Assembly: GCA_019137255.1 (NCBI GenBank)
Contig: WPDH01000379.1
Location: 35,932 to 99,931, forward strand
Direction of reading: 5' to 3'
Origin: Corinectria fuckeliana
Taxonomy: Eukaryota; Ascomycota; Sordariomycetes; Hypocreales; Nectriaceae
Length of the DNA: 64,000 nucleotides
The notes beneath the pieces are model-generated. The model saw only the letters and a list, made by a program, of their open reading frames with translations, did no database searches and was not told where the DNA came from. Positions 22,139 through 31,158 of the stretch are shown here, in pieces; the first letter of the stretch is position 1; each line of letters begins with the position of its first letter. Both the position numbers and the translations under genes were made by a program.

Positions 22139-22682
22139 TTACGCGTTACCGGTTGGACAGTGAGAGCCGAGACCACTCTTCATCGTCGCAAGTGAAACTA
22201 GTGTAAAGAGCAAATTGAATGGCAAGTGATGTTGATAGTTACTTAAAAGTGGTACAAGATCTAGCTGCCAGGCCACATAGTCATTCCTCTTGGCCGGTTC
22301 ATACAAAACTCCCTTGGTGGTCGACGCCGGTGCCTGATCCGAGCATCCAAACTTGAGCCATCGCTCCCGGTTGCCACGGCCGTAGATGCGAGAACAGTCG
22401 TTGGTGACGTGGACACCACCCCTGCCTGGAACCTCGGATGAGGTCGTACTTGCTGTTCTCATACGATTGAAGAACGATATCCAGCTGCACAGCAGACGAA
22501 CTGCACTTCAAATCAATCTCGTACCGCTCAATCTTCTCAGGTACAGCTGCTTGCACGTGAGGAGGACCGAACGGATTGATTCGATAGATGACGGGATGAG
22601 ATGTGAGAGGATGTTGATGTGGATTCCAGGAGAGAGCTTGAGGATGGACGAAGAATGGCACCGAGTCTGTGGTACCATCCAT
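22139..22682 (-). CDS. Possible hypothetical gene with an apparent frame change
   Basis: Weak candidate. From the ATG at 22682 one frame reads about 80 residues, including SHPVIYRINPFGPPHVQAAV and KIERYEIDLKCSSSAVQLDI. It then loses sense near 22440. A different frame continues with GRGGVHVTNDCSRIYGRGNR and ERWLKFGCSDQAPASTTKGV to about 22240. The two halves look like one protein, but no convincing intron joins them in phase. It may be a broken gene, a sequencing indel, or an intron I cannot place. I do not recognise the family. Confidence 0.3.
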
Positions 22683-23668
22683 CGTGAATGGATTCAGGGT
22701 GGGGAGTGGATGTGACAGAATATGTTGACCGTGAATGTTCTGCGGGGAAATTCACGATGACGTGGAGATTCAGTATTGGGGTCCACTGACAAAGCGGTAG
22801 GTAATTACCAAGTTACACCGTTGGATTTAGAGGTCTCAGAACGGCGAGCTACTGACGCTTGTCAAGGATTTAATAGAAGAGGAAGTGAATCGCGGGGAGA
22901 CAGAAAAGAAAGAAAAAGCACTGCGATAGCGGTGGCTGTAAATCTTGTGGGCTAGGAAGAGGAACGAGAGTGACTATTGAACGGATTTGCCTTTCCTCCC
23001 TTTCAATTGAGACTTAGACGGGCGATGTAGCTCCATGGCGATACCATAAGTTGTATTGCAGAGCCTAACCTCAAAGGATTGGAAGACCCATGTCAATGTC
23101 GACAAGCTTTCAACGGTATTCGATTCAACCAGGTCGTCAAATGCTGTCGACGAGAAGGGCAGTTGGGATTAATGGTCGAGATTCTTGAGCCTACAACGCT
23201 AAGTCACACCCACTCACTCATCACTTATAAGGAACATGGCGGTGCCGCTTCCAAGGGATGGTTAGCGCCACACCCGCATAAAGTGGGTGGTCTGGCAGGA
23301 TTGAAAAATGGTCTCATAAACTGGAAGTAGGACAAAGTGAACACTGCTAATTGCTTTTTTCTCGGATGAGCTGATAATCCTGGGTTATGGCAGAGCATTA
23401 ATTAGTTGCTAAAAGTACGAAGTACTGAAATGGACACATGGCCCTGGGCTGACACGTGATGACGCGCGACGCGTCTGACTCTGACGCCTCCGTGTGGTCT
23501 GTACCAAAAAACATTCGCAGCCGTGAATAGGCCCCATCTACCGGGACTAGTAACACCGTTGGAGGAGTAAGTCCACTTCCCCGTACGGAGTACGCTGCTT
23601 CGAATGCAAGGGGCCGTGCCCTTGTATACTGACCGCTTTCCCGTCGTCTAGGAGAGGCTCCCAAGGCT
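22683..23668. other. 1 kb upstream of the PIF1-like gene
   Basis: No gene supported. It carries TACGAAGTA (23416-23424) and CGTACGGAGTACG (about 23582-23594), short near-palindromes that recur in other gaps of this window. Confidence 0.45.
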
Positions 23669-25651
23669 ATGATGCCGTCGTCACCACCTCCTGGGGCCAA
23701 GGGGCAACCGATTCCGAATGGCACCTCGCCGCCTGCCAGTCTCGCCGACAAGGACGACCAACTACCGTTGTTGCGACTAGCGCCGATCTTTCGCACCCCG
23801 GTTGGCATCAAGAGGAAGCGAGCAGACGGTGCCCAGTCGCCGTCGCCGTCGCCGTCGCGTCCGTCGCCGTCGTGTCCGTCGTCCGCCATTAGCATCTCGT
23901 CCGACTCCGACAACAATACCGAGCCTGGAAAAAACCAAGCTAGCCTGCCCGTTTGGAGTGACTCCATTGAACCAGCAGCCAGAGTCGGAGAGGATATATC
24001 TCGGTTGCCGGACCCGCCTGGGCCCGGTACTGCGGAACCAACACCACCCCTCGGCGAAGTCTCGCCAGATGCCACGGCGACGCTGGATGCCGAACCAAAG
24101 CTATGCCAGGAACAACAAGATCTCGTCGATCTGATTGCGAGCGGACGAAACGTCTTTTACACGGGCTCGGCAGGCTGCGGCAAGTCGACCGTTTTGAAAG
24201 CTGCTGTAAAGAGGCTGCAGGAGATGGGTAAAGCCGTTGATATCGTCGCGCCCACCGGCCGGGCGGCGCTTCAGGTTAAAGGCAAGTCGACATGGTCCTA
24301 CATGGGCTGGACACCGGACTATCACAAACTTCCCCTCGAGGATCTTATCGGCAAGGGTTTTCGCAAACACGTCCAAAAACGCCTGAGGGGAACCGAAGTG
24401 CTCATCATCGATGAGATCAGCATGGTGGAAAACCATCACCTAGAGCGCATCAATGCTTGCCTGAAAGCAGTCAGGTACTGGAGGGAAGCAGATGCCCGTC
24501 CCTTTGGAGGAATCCAGATGATCGTGACGGGTGACTTCTGCCAGTTGCCCCCGGTGAAGCCCTTTCAATACTGCATCGAGTGCGGATTAGAGATGGACAT
24601 CAACGACAGCGAGTACGAAACCGAATTTAATTGCCCCAATAACCATGGGCCGTTCTCGGAGAATGACAAGTGGGCTTTCAAGAGCGCCGCCTGGGAGGAA
24701 GCCGACTTTGTCCACGTACACTTGAAACAGATCCATCGCCAGAACGACGAGTACTTCATTAGACTGCTTCAGAAATGCCGACTTGGAATCTCCTTTGAGC
24801 CGGAGGAGGCGACAACGTTGATGGACCACCCCTGCCAAGTCCAGAAGGCTACGCGACTCCTCTGCACCAGACGAGAGGTGTCGGAGGTCAACCTGGAGAA
24901 CTTCAACAAACTCAAGACGCCGCAATATCAATACAGGGCCGTGGACGGCTTTGATTGGATCAGTGACAGGCATCCACACCTCAGGCACTACAACAATCGT
25001 CTCCCTGACGGAACACTAATGGCCTGCAAGGACCAACGATTAGAGCCACAGGTCACACTGCGGGGAGGCATGCTTGTCGTACTGCAAGTGAATCTTAACC
25101 TGAAGGGAGGATTGTGCAACGGAAGCCAAGGCATCATTTGTGGCTTCGAAGCCTTTGATCCTGCAAAGCTCCCCAGGGCCAAGCGCAAGGATGAAGACCT
25201 CCCCCCATGGCAAGTCATCAACGGGGAGCACGCAGAGCTCAGGGAGATGCAGATACGTAATTTCATGAAGGCGCAGAAGGTGACGGCCTGGCCGCGGGTG
25301 CTCTTCCACAACGGCAAGAAGCGCACCATCTTCCCTTGGTGCGTGGTCAACTCTGTCGGCGACAAAGAGCCCTACTCCCTCCTACACCGGACGCAGATTC
25401 CGCTCGTGGCCGGATGGGCTATGAGTGTTCATAAGAGCCAGGGCATGACGCTGGATCGCGTCATTGTTGACCTGTCGAGGGCCTTTGAAGAAGGGCAGGT
25501 GTATGTCGCCTTGTCTCGGGCGACGAGCCTTGAGGGTCTCAAGATCGAGGGAAGCCCGCAGGGATTGTCAGTGGGAAGAGGTGGAAACGATGATGTGCAA
25601 GCGTTTCTGAAGGCTAAGTTTGGTGACGAACTATTGTCAGATCATAAATGA
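23669..25651 (+). CDS. PIF1-family DNA helicase
   Basis: ATP-dependent 5'-to-3' superfamily 1B helicase, expected to act on DNA in the nucleus or mitochondria. Single 660-aa exon from ATG ATG at 23669. The first 145 residues are disordered, with basic and serine-rich patches (IKRKR, SSAISISSDSD). Motif I GSAGCGKST is at about 166, IVAPTGRAA follows, motif II IIDEIS is at about 247, and motif III GDFCQLPPV is at about 290. The C-terminal VHKSQGMTLDRVIVDL and QVYVALSRATS are the last conserved motifs. All catalytic motifs look intact. Between III and IV there is a Cys-rich insert (CIECGLEM then FNCPNNHG) that could bind zinc. It is shorter than PIF1/RRM3 at the N-terminus and resembles the expanded PIF1-like copies of fungi rather than the single essential orthologue. 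Confidence 0.9.
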   Translation: MMPSSPPPGAKGQPIPNGTSPPASLADKDDQLPLLRLAPIFRTPVGIKRKRADGAQSPSPSPSRPSPSCPSSAISISSDSDNNTEPGKNQASLPVWSDSIEPAARVGEDISRLPDPPGPGTAEPTPPLGEVSPDATATLDAEPKLCQEQQDLVDLIASGRNVFYTGSAGCGKSTVLKAAVKRLQEMGKAVDIVAPTGRAALQVKGKSTWSYMGWTPDYHKLPLEDLIGKGFRKHVQKRLRGTEVLIIDEISMVENHHLERINACLKAVRYWREADARPFGGIQMIVTGDFCQLPPVKPFQYCIECGLEMDINDSEYETEFNCPNNHGPFSENDKWAFKSAAWEEADFVHVHLKQIHRQNDEYFIRLLQKCRLGISFEPEEATTLMDHPCQVQKATRLLCTRREVSEVNLENFNKLKTPQYQYRAVDGFDWISDRHPHLRHYNNRLPDGTLMACKDQRLEPQVTLRGGMLVVLQVNLNLKGGLCNGSQGIICGFEAFDPAKLPRAKRKDEDLPPWQVINGEHAELREMQIRNFMKAQKVTAWPRVLFHNGKKRTIFPWCVVNSVGDKEPYSLLHRTQIPLVAGWAMSVHKSQGMTLDRVIVDLSRAFEEGQVYVALSRATSLEGLKIEGSPQGLSVGRGGNDDVQAFLKAKFGDELLSDHK

Positions 25652-26752
25652 CTGGATAATGACCCATGGGATGCTACGTGGCGTGTTTCTTGGCGGAATG
25701 CTATTCTTACAAAATAATCGAATATACCTCATCTTCTCACTACTAGATCTTTCATGAAGTAGAATGCCACCCTAGTTCCTACTAGAAAGAATGCAGCGAC
25801 AATGACAGTCACAACGTTGACAGTCCTAGCAATCGAATCCTCTTTAAAGCGTTCAAAGCAGCTAACCCCATCTCGTGCGACTTCGTCCTATATCGTGTCA
25901 GTCAAAGGTCCTGCTCTATCAGACAGGAGAATGTTACTGTACCTCGGCATGCTAATAACGTCCGAGTAAGTGATGCAACTCAAGCTCAGATATAAGCTGC
26001 GTTTGAGGTTCCATTTTGTCACATACGACCACAGCTCTTAGAAAATACTGGATCCCGTCCGCTCTCCTCAGGTCAAACTAAGAAGCGGCGAATTAGTACT
26101 CGGGTCGGTGACGACCGGGGAATCCTCGCTGTTGTATGTTTTTTTCTTGGCCTTAATTAGAGGCTCGTATACTTTTTAGTGTACAATTTGATTTACTTTT
26201 CTGGGCTGGGGATTGTTGCGTGATTGAGCCACAACGGCTAGAGCAGCGTCTCAGTTTAAGGTGGTAACAACATGACAACAACCTACGGGGATCCTTTAAG
26301 CCGGACTTTATCTTCAAATCTAGTCTGCTATTGTGTGTACCTTATTACTGTTGCTCGTAAGGCTAAGTGGATGTTGTGATGCAGCTATTCTACAGCTGGA
26401 GAGATGGCCTTGGACTTTGAAACAAGGCAATTTGTACACTGATAGAGCATCTTGTAGGCCTATAGGGTGGTTAATAGTTTGTTTATCATTGCTGTCTGGC
26501 TGGCCGATATCTTGGTACTGGCTGTTATTGCGTACATCTCCTCATGTTTGTCCTCGGCATATAAAACTCAGATATCTATGGCTCAGGCATTGGGCTGCCT
26601 TATTAGCCTGGTCGAAGTGTTTTATATGTATTAATTTAATATTGGTGGTATGCATGTGGGTAATACTTAATCCCGTTACCAAAATAGAAATAGACCTACT
26701 CCACCTACCTCTAGGCTAACGCCCGACGGCAATACCGTGTAAGTCTAGACTA
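25652..26752. other. Gene-free AT-richer stretch left of the small transposon
   Basis: About 1.1 kb with no supported gene. It is AT-richer than its surroundings. A 128-residue open frame at 26333-26719 lacks an ATG start and has no recognisable motif. It may be a decayed transposon or gene. Confidence 0.45.
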
Positions 26753-26867
26753 CACTCAATAAAACAGCTTGGCGTCTCCATATATTCTGTCCGGACCACT
26801 GATATAATTGGATCGTGACGGTTTTGGTGAAAACTTGAGACGCCAAAGTGTTTCAATTTATTGAGTG
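26753..26867. mobile_element. 115-bp MITE with inverted ends and TA target duplication
   Basis: The left end CACTCAATAAA...TTGGCGTCTC (26753-26778) is repeated inverted at the right end (26837-26867). Both the 11-bp outer block and the 10-bp inner block match perfectly; they are separated by 5 bp on the left and 10 bp on the right. TA flanks both sides (26751-26752, 26868-26869), the target-site duplication expected of Tc1/mariner transposases. No coding capacity. Outside it, related flanking sequence with GCCCGACGGC occurs on both sides (26721-26730 and about 26892-26901). Confidence 0.75.
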
Positions 26868-27713
26868 TATACGGGCACTCCGCCTACTTCACGCCCGACG
26901 GCCTAGGTCAGGTCAAGGCGAAGGGCTGGATACTTACAGACTCGGAGCTTGCCGTGGCAAGAAAGTAAAGAGCGAGCCCCAACCCCAACCCCAACCCCCC
27001 CGGGTCTGCCATCGGGGGACCCGAAGTCCCGGGCCATGAGGTCCAAGGAATCGGGGGTGGAGAAACGCCCAGTGGCCCAGTTCATCTGATCTCTGTGTGA
27101 CCCATGAGAACACGTTAAGAATCTCTCTGGCCTGAAGCCTGGAGGCGTCGTCATATTGGTGTCCTTGTCCCAGAGATATTCGTTGGCCTGACATCTTCTT
27201 CTCCGGTCGCACAGTGCTTATACAAAAGCTCTTCGTACAGAGATGATCCATGGTCCGCCGGCTTCTTTACCTCGACTGTCTGGCTCGCAAAATGGAATTT
27301 CTAGAAGCCTTCCGGCCTGTCCAATTGATTCCCTGGATACGACGTACCCGGCAGTTCGGTTCATGGTTGTCAAGGCCTGTCGACTTCAGCACGGTTGTCG
27401 AGTGGCTCCAAGGATCTAGCCAGCAGACGATTCGGCTCGATCTTTACAATATCCACTAATCAAGGTTGCATAACGGAAATCAAACTTTATCTACCATGTA
27501 TAGCGGCGCCATCCATAATAATCGGGCACGCGTGAAACACTAATCCGAGTCTTGGCACTTGGCAGCCATCGACGCGATGAGTATAAGACCACTCTTCACA
27601 GTCCCCCATTTGCCATCCGACCTTTGTGCACCAAGCCAATTCGCTCGTCTTCTCCAGCATCCATTGAGCATCCTCTCCTTTTGAAAGTCGTTTTATCCCA
27701 CAAGGTCCTCGAG
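26868..27713. other. Promoter side of the astacin gene
   Basis: About 850 bp with no supported gene. It includes a C-rich block of CCCCAA units (about 26977-27001) and, just before 27714, a pyrimidine-rich probable 5' leader. Confidence 0.45.
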
Positions 27714-29034
27714 ATGGCTCCCATGACGATCAAGACGCTGGTGGCTGTGGTCTTTGCGCTCTCGCAACCAGTTCTCGGCGCTGTGTTCCCTATCAACATT
27801 TTCAACCGCTCCGAAATTGACGCCATGTCCTTGGAAAAGCGCAGCTCCATGTCCGTTACCATACTGTGGGACGGAGGAGAAATCCCCTACATCTTGGAAG
27901 GCCTTCCCCACGACTTGTCAGAGTCAGTCCGCGATGCCATGAAGCTGTGGGAACAATCCACGTGTATCCGTTTCGTCCCCAAGAAAGATCAAGCAGCCTG
28001 GATGAAGGTTGAGAAAGTAAGACTCCCGGCGCAGTCAATTTGGGCGGCCTACTTACGGATTGTTCGCAGAAAGACAAGAATTGCTTTGTCTCCGCGTACG
28101 GTTCTCCTGGCACGGGAGAGGTTCAACTGAACCTGGATTATCCAAATGTACTCGAGAGAGTAGTTTCCGGCAATAGATACGAGCTCTGCCAAGAATCCGG
28201 CATGGCTGTACACGAGGTAAGAGCAAGTCCCCACAAAGGTCAACAGCTTAGACTGACGGATCATACGCGAACCAGCTCGGGCATATCCTCGGGCTCATCC
28301 ACGAGCACCAGCGGCCCGACCGAGATCAATACATCCGGATATTGACAGACCGCATCGAGGAAGATCAGCTGGAGCAGTTCGAGATCGAGGCCACGGCCGA
28401 CATATCGTTGCCCTTCGACTACAACTCAGCCATGATCTACGGCACCAAGACCGCTGTCAAGTCGAACATTCTCAACCAAGTGTTGGGACAGAGCAGCCTG
28501 AAGCACACCATGGAGACGGTCACGGACAAGGAAATCGACCCCTCGGACAAGCCGACAGCCACCGACTACTTGGCCGTCAACAACGCCTACGGCTGCGCGG
28601 ACTACTTCCGGCGCGAGGTCCCGGAGTGCCGGGCGGGTGCCATCCCGGCCGACACGGACTTCTCGTCGTACAGCTTCATCATCGACAAGCACACGGAGCA
28701 GTACATGACCGACAACGGCTACACGCACGTGGCGGCGCACCAGAACTGCCGCTCCAACGCGATCAACCAGGACACGGACAACTGGGGCTTCGCGCCCCTG
28801 AACGGCTCGGGCCCCGACGCCCAGTACAAGATCACCACCAACCGCTGCAAGAAGGATCACGACCGCCACGCCAGCCGCTACGAGGTCGCGCTGTGCCGCG
28901 CCGACAACGAGGGCGACTGCGACGTCAAGTGCGGCCTGCGCCGCGTTTGCCCGTTCGATGCCAACAACCAGCAGGTCGACAGCAAGGCCATCGATATTGT
29001 GGATGACGCCCTCTGGGTCTGCTACCCGCACTGA
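27714..29034 (+). CDS. Secreted astacin-type zinc metalloprotease
   Basis: Extracellular endopeptidase of family M12A. Exons are 27714-28016, 28070-28216 and 28276-29034, both introns in phase 0, 402 aa. An N-terminal signal peptide (MTIKTLVAVVFALSQPVLG) is followed by a short propeptide ending near LEKRSS, a possible kexin-type site. The catalytic domain starts at about 45 (SVTILWDGGEIPYILEG). The zinc signature HELGHILGLIHEHQRPDRDQ is assembled across intron 2: the first HE ends exon 2 and LGH opens exon 3. The Met-turn corresponds to FDYNSAMIYG. The C-terminal 150 residues are Cys-rich (CADYF, CRAG, CRSN, CKKD, CRAD, CDVKCGLRRVC, CYPH) and probably disulfide-bonded. All zinc ligands are present, so it should be active. 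Astacins are scattered in fungi, often in pathogens or saprotrophs. Confidence 0.92.
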
Positions 29035-29960
29035 GCTTTGGCTGCCGTTCGTAGCTTTGCGCGGGCCTAAGCGCTTCCAGGGTGTGGACTTTAGGTTGGC
29101 TGGGGTGTTTAATGTCTACTTGTATTGGGGAGATGAGAGTATAAGATGAGATAGTAAAGTGTATCAAGGTAAACTTCTTTAGGGTTGAGGCTGGAACCTA
29201 TTACATTATATAGGTAGTATAGTATGCTATGTATTTTTTGTCGTTTCAGCTATTGTACAAGGGACTTCTGACCATCATCTGTAAAGCTACCATGGTTTTT
29301 CTCGAGGTGTCTGTCAGGGCGGATTCTGGGTGGCTCCGTGCATGCAGAAAGACCTGATTCGTTTGGGAGCCGTAAGCCGGCGGCCAACAACAGGCCGCCC
29401 GGTGCTTAAAGAGCTTCTGCAGTTGGATAGTCAAATCTTGGAGTTTTCCTGCGGTTCATTGGCTTTCGTATATATTGTCTGGAGACGAAAGACCTTGTTG
29501 ACAAGGGCGCCTTCTCCGAAGACAGCTACTACTGCCGTGGTGGCTGGGGGATATAAGCATTGTCGGTGTCGACCTTGCCAAATACGGCAAAGCTGAAAAT
29601 ACCATGTTTGACGGCATTAACATTCTAGAGAGATATCGGATTTCCGACAGCACACTTCATGCCTTGCAGTGCCAAATCTTTTCACGAAGTATCCAAGACT
29701 TCATTGAGAGTCGCATCGAGCTGGAAACCTTCAGGAGTTACCTCAAGCTGAAAACCGTCACGAGTTACATCAAGTTGGAAAGTTTCACCTATGGGCCGAC
29801 CCCGAAGGACTGGACTTTTGTTTGGGTTCTTCAACGGAAGGATTTACTGCCGAGTTCTGGGAACTGATCGAGAATCCGTCTTTGAAGATTCCAGGGTCAT
29901 AAATTGAGGACGGATTGAAGATACGGACCTAGACATCTATCGTATTGGATGATGAATTGG
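29035..29960. other. Gap with an unrecognised 87-residue frame
   Basis: No gene that I can support. The frame 29604-29867 contains near-repeats (RSYLKLKTVTSYIKLESFTY) and is preceded by coding-like sequence in other frames. It could be the remains of a gene. Confidence 0.35.
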
Positions 29961-30231
29961 AATGAGATGTGCTATTCGGGCTGTATATCACATGCTACAT
30001 GCTTGTTTGGGGTTTTACTCTCCTTAGATAGTCTTGCTATTTATAATGATAGAGCAGTTAGGGCATCAGGGCATCAGGGTGTTAGAGCGTTATGGAGTTT
30101 AGGCGTCAGGGAGTCTGATCATTAAATAAAGCACTAATTAGGGAATCGGGACTGCGATAAAGCGAGCGATAGGTAAAAAGCGTGCGATAGGTAAAAAGCG
30201 TGCGTTTACAGCCCGAATAGCACAACTCATT
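29961..30231. mobile_element. 271-bp inverted-repeat element (copy A)
   Basis: Starts AATGAGATGTGCTATTCGGG and ends with its reverse complement (30207-30231); the 25-bp ends differ at one base. Inside are degenerate short repeats (GGGCATCAGGGCATCAGGG; GTGCGATAGGTAAAAAGC twice). No coding capacity, so it looks like a non-autonomous DNA element. A second, diverged and opposite copy lies at about 55265-55497. No clear target-site duplication was found. Confidence 0.75.
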
Positions 30232-30253
30232 AGGATAATCATTCGTGACTATC

Positions 30254-31158
30254 TCAGCCTAGAGGATACATATTTTGCGTGATAAGAAGGTTACGGGTAC
30301 TAAGTAATCCATTATAATTCAGGCATGTGCCAGCAGAAAATACACCTTGAATCTCATCGAGATAAACAGTCTCTTTAAGTGCCCCTGGCGCTTTGCGTTT
30401 CTGGCTTCGGCTCAGCCTCATTGCCACCTGCTCTTTCGTTCTCAATCCCTCTCTCCTGGTCAAGACCATCTGGCTGATTTCTGCGCCTGAAGAGATTACA
30501 GTCAATACCGAATCTAAGCAGCGTGCGCGCTTGAGAACTTACCCAGAAAGCTTTCCGGCCTGTCTTTTGACAACATTGGCCGTCTCCTTGATCTTGACAT
30601 ACTTTCGAAAGACGTATATCCCCTGTACATATTGGTCAATGCGGCATTGCTCAGAGGTTGGATGATACTAACGAGAATTCCACTCAACAAGTAGGCAAAT
30701 GAGAGGATAAACGTGAAGGCTAAGACGGTCCTCCACTGACTACAACCGGCTCGGTTGATGGTGTTTCGGCTGACACTTCCGACAGGGCCGACATTCCAGT
30801 ATCTTCCCCAGTAGTAGCCCCAGTAGTTGTAATACCAGCTGGAAGAACAACTGCCCGAGGCTGTCTTCGTTTCAAGCAAGCAAAAGGCGACGAGCCACAT
30901 GACCCAGAGGATGAGATCAAACGGAAAGACCATGAAGAGAGCATCGAACGGCACACAGAAGATTATGGAGTAAGGGATGGTGATGGATGCGATGACAATT
31001 GCATAGACAATACGGCTATCGGCGTGAGCCTGAGGGATACTGAGAAGGTAGGCGAAGCGTGCAAGAATGCCGAGGACAATCACAGCGCTGGCAAATTGGC
31101 CGAGGCGGAGGAGGACCGAAAGCACCTTGTGGGCACCGCCGTGATCACGATGTGCCAT
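30254..31158 (-). CDS. Four-helix membrane protein, MARVEL-like
   Basis: Probable integral membrane protein of the MARVEL type, implicated in membrane apposition and cargo sorting. Exon 1 is 30543-31158, then a 56-bp intron (GTAAGT donor, TCTTCAG acceptor, phase 1), then exon 2 at 30254-30486; 282 aa. Four hydrophobic segments are visible: about 15-38 (VLLRLGQFASAVIVLGILAR), 50-70 (IVYAIVIASITIPYSIIF), 75-95 (FMVFPFDLILWVMWLVAF) and 142-165 (WRTVLAFTFILSFAYLLSGI). A Tyr/Trp-rich loop and CSQWR precede helix 4, typical of fungal members. The cytosolic C-terminus encoded by exon 2 is basic and less certain; without splicing the protein would stop at 30514. The stop lies only 22 bp from the repeat element, so the tail may have been altered by the insertion. 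Confidence 0.78.

Noticed and set aside
26333..26719. 128-residue hydrophobic open frame
   Set aside because: Starts with TTG rather than ATG, AT-rich surroundings, no recognisable motif.
30050..30110. GGGCATCAGGGCATCAGGG array considered as CRISPR or telomere-like repeat
   Set aside because: Units are short, degenerate and without spacers, and lie inside an inverted-repeat element; the unit is not TTAGGG.
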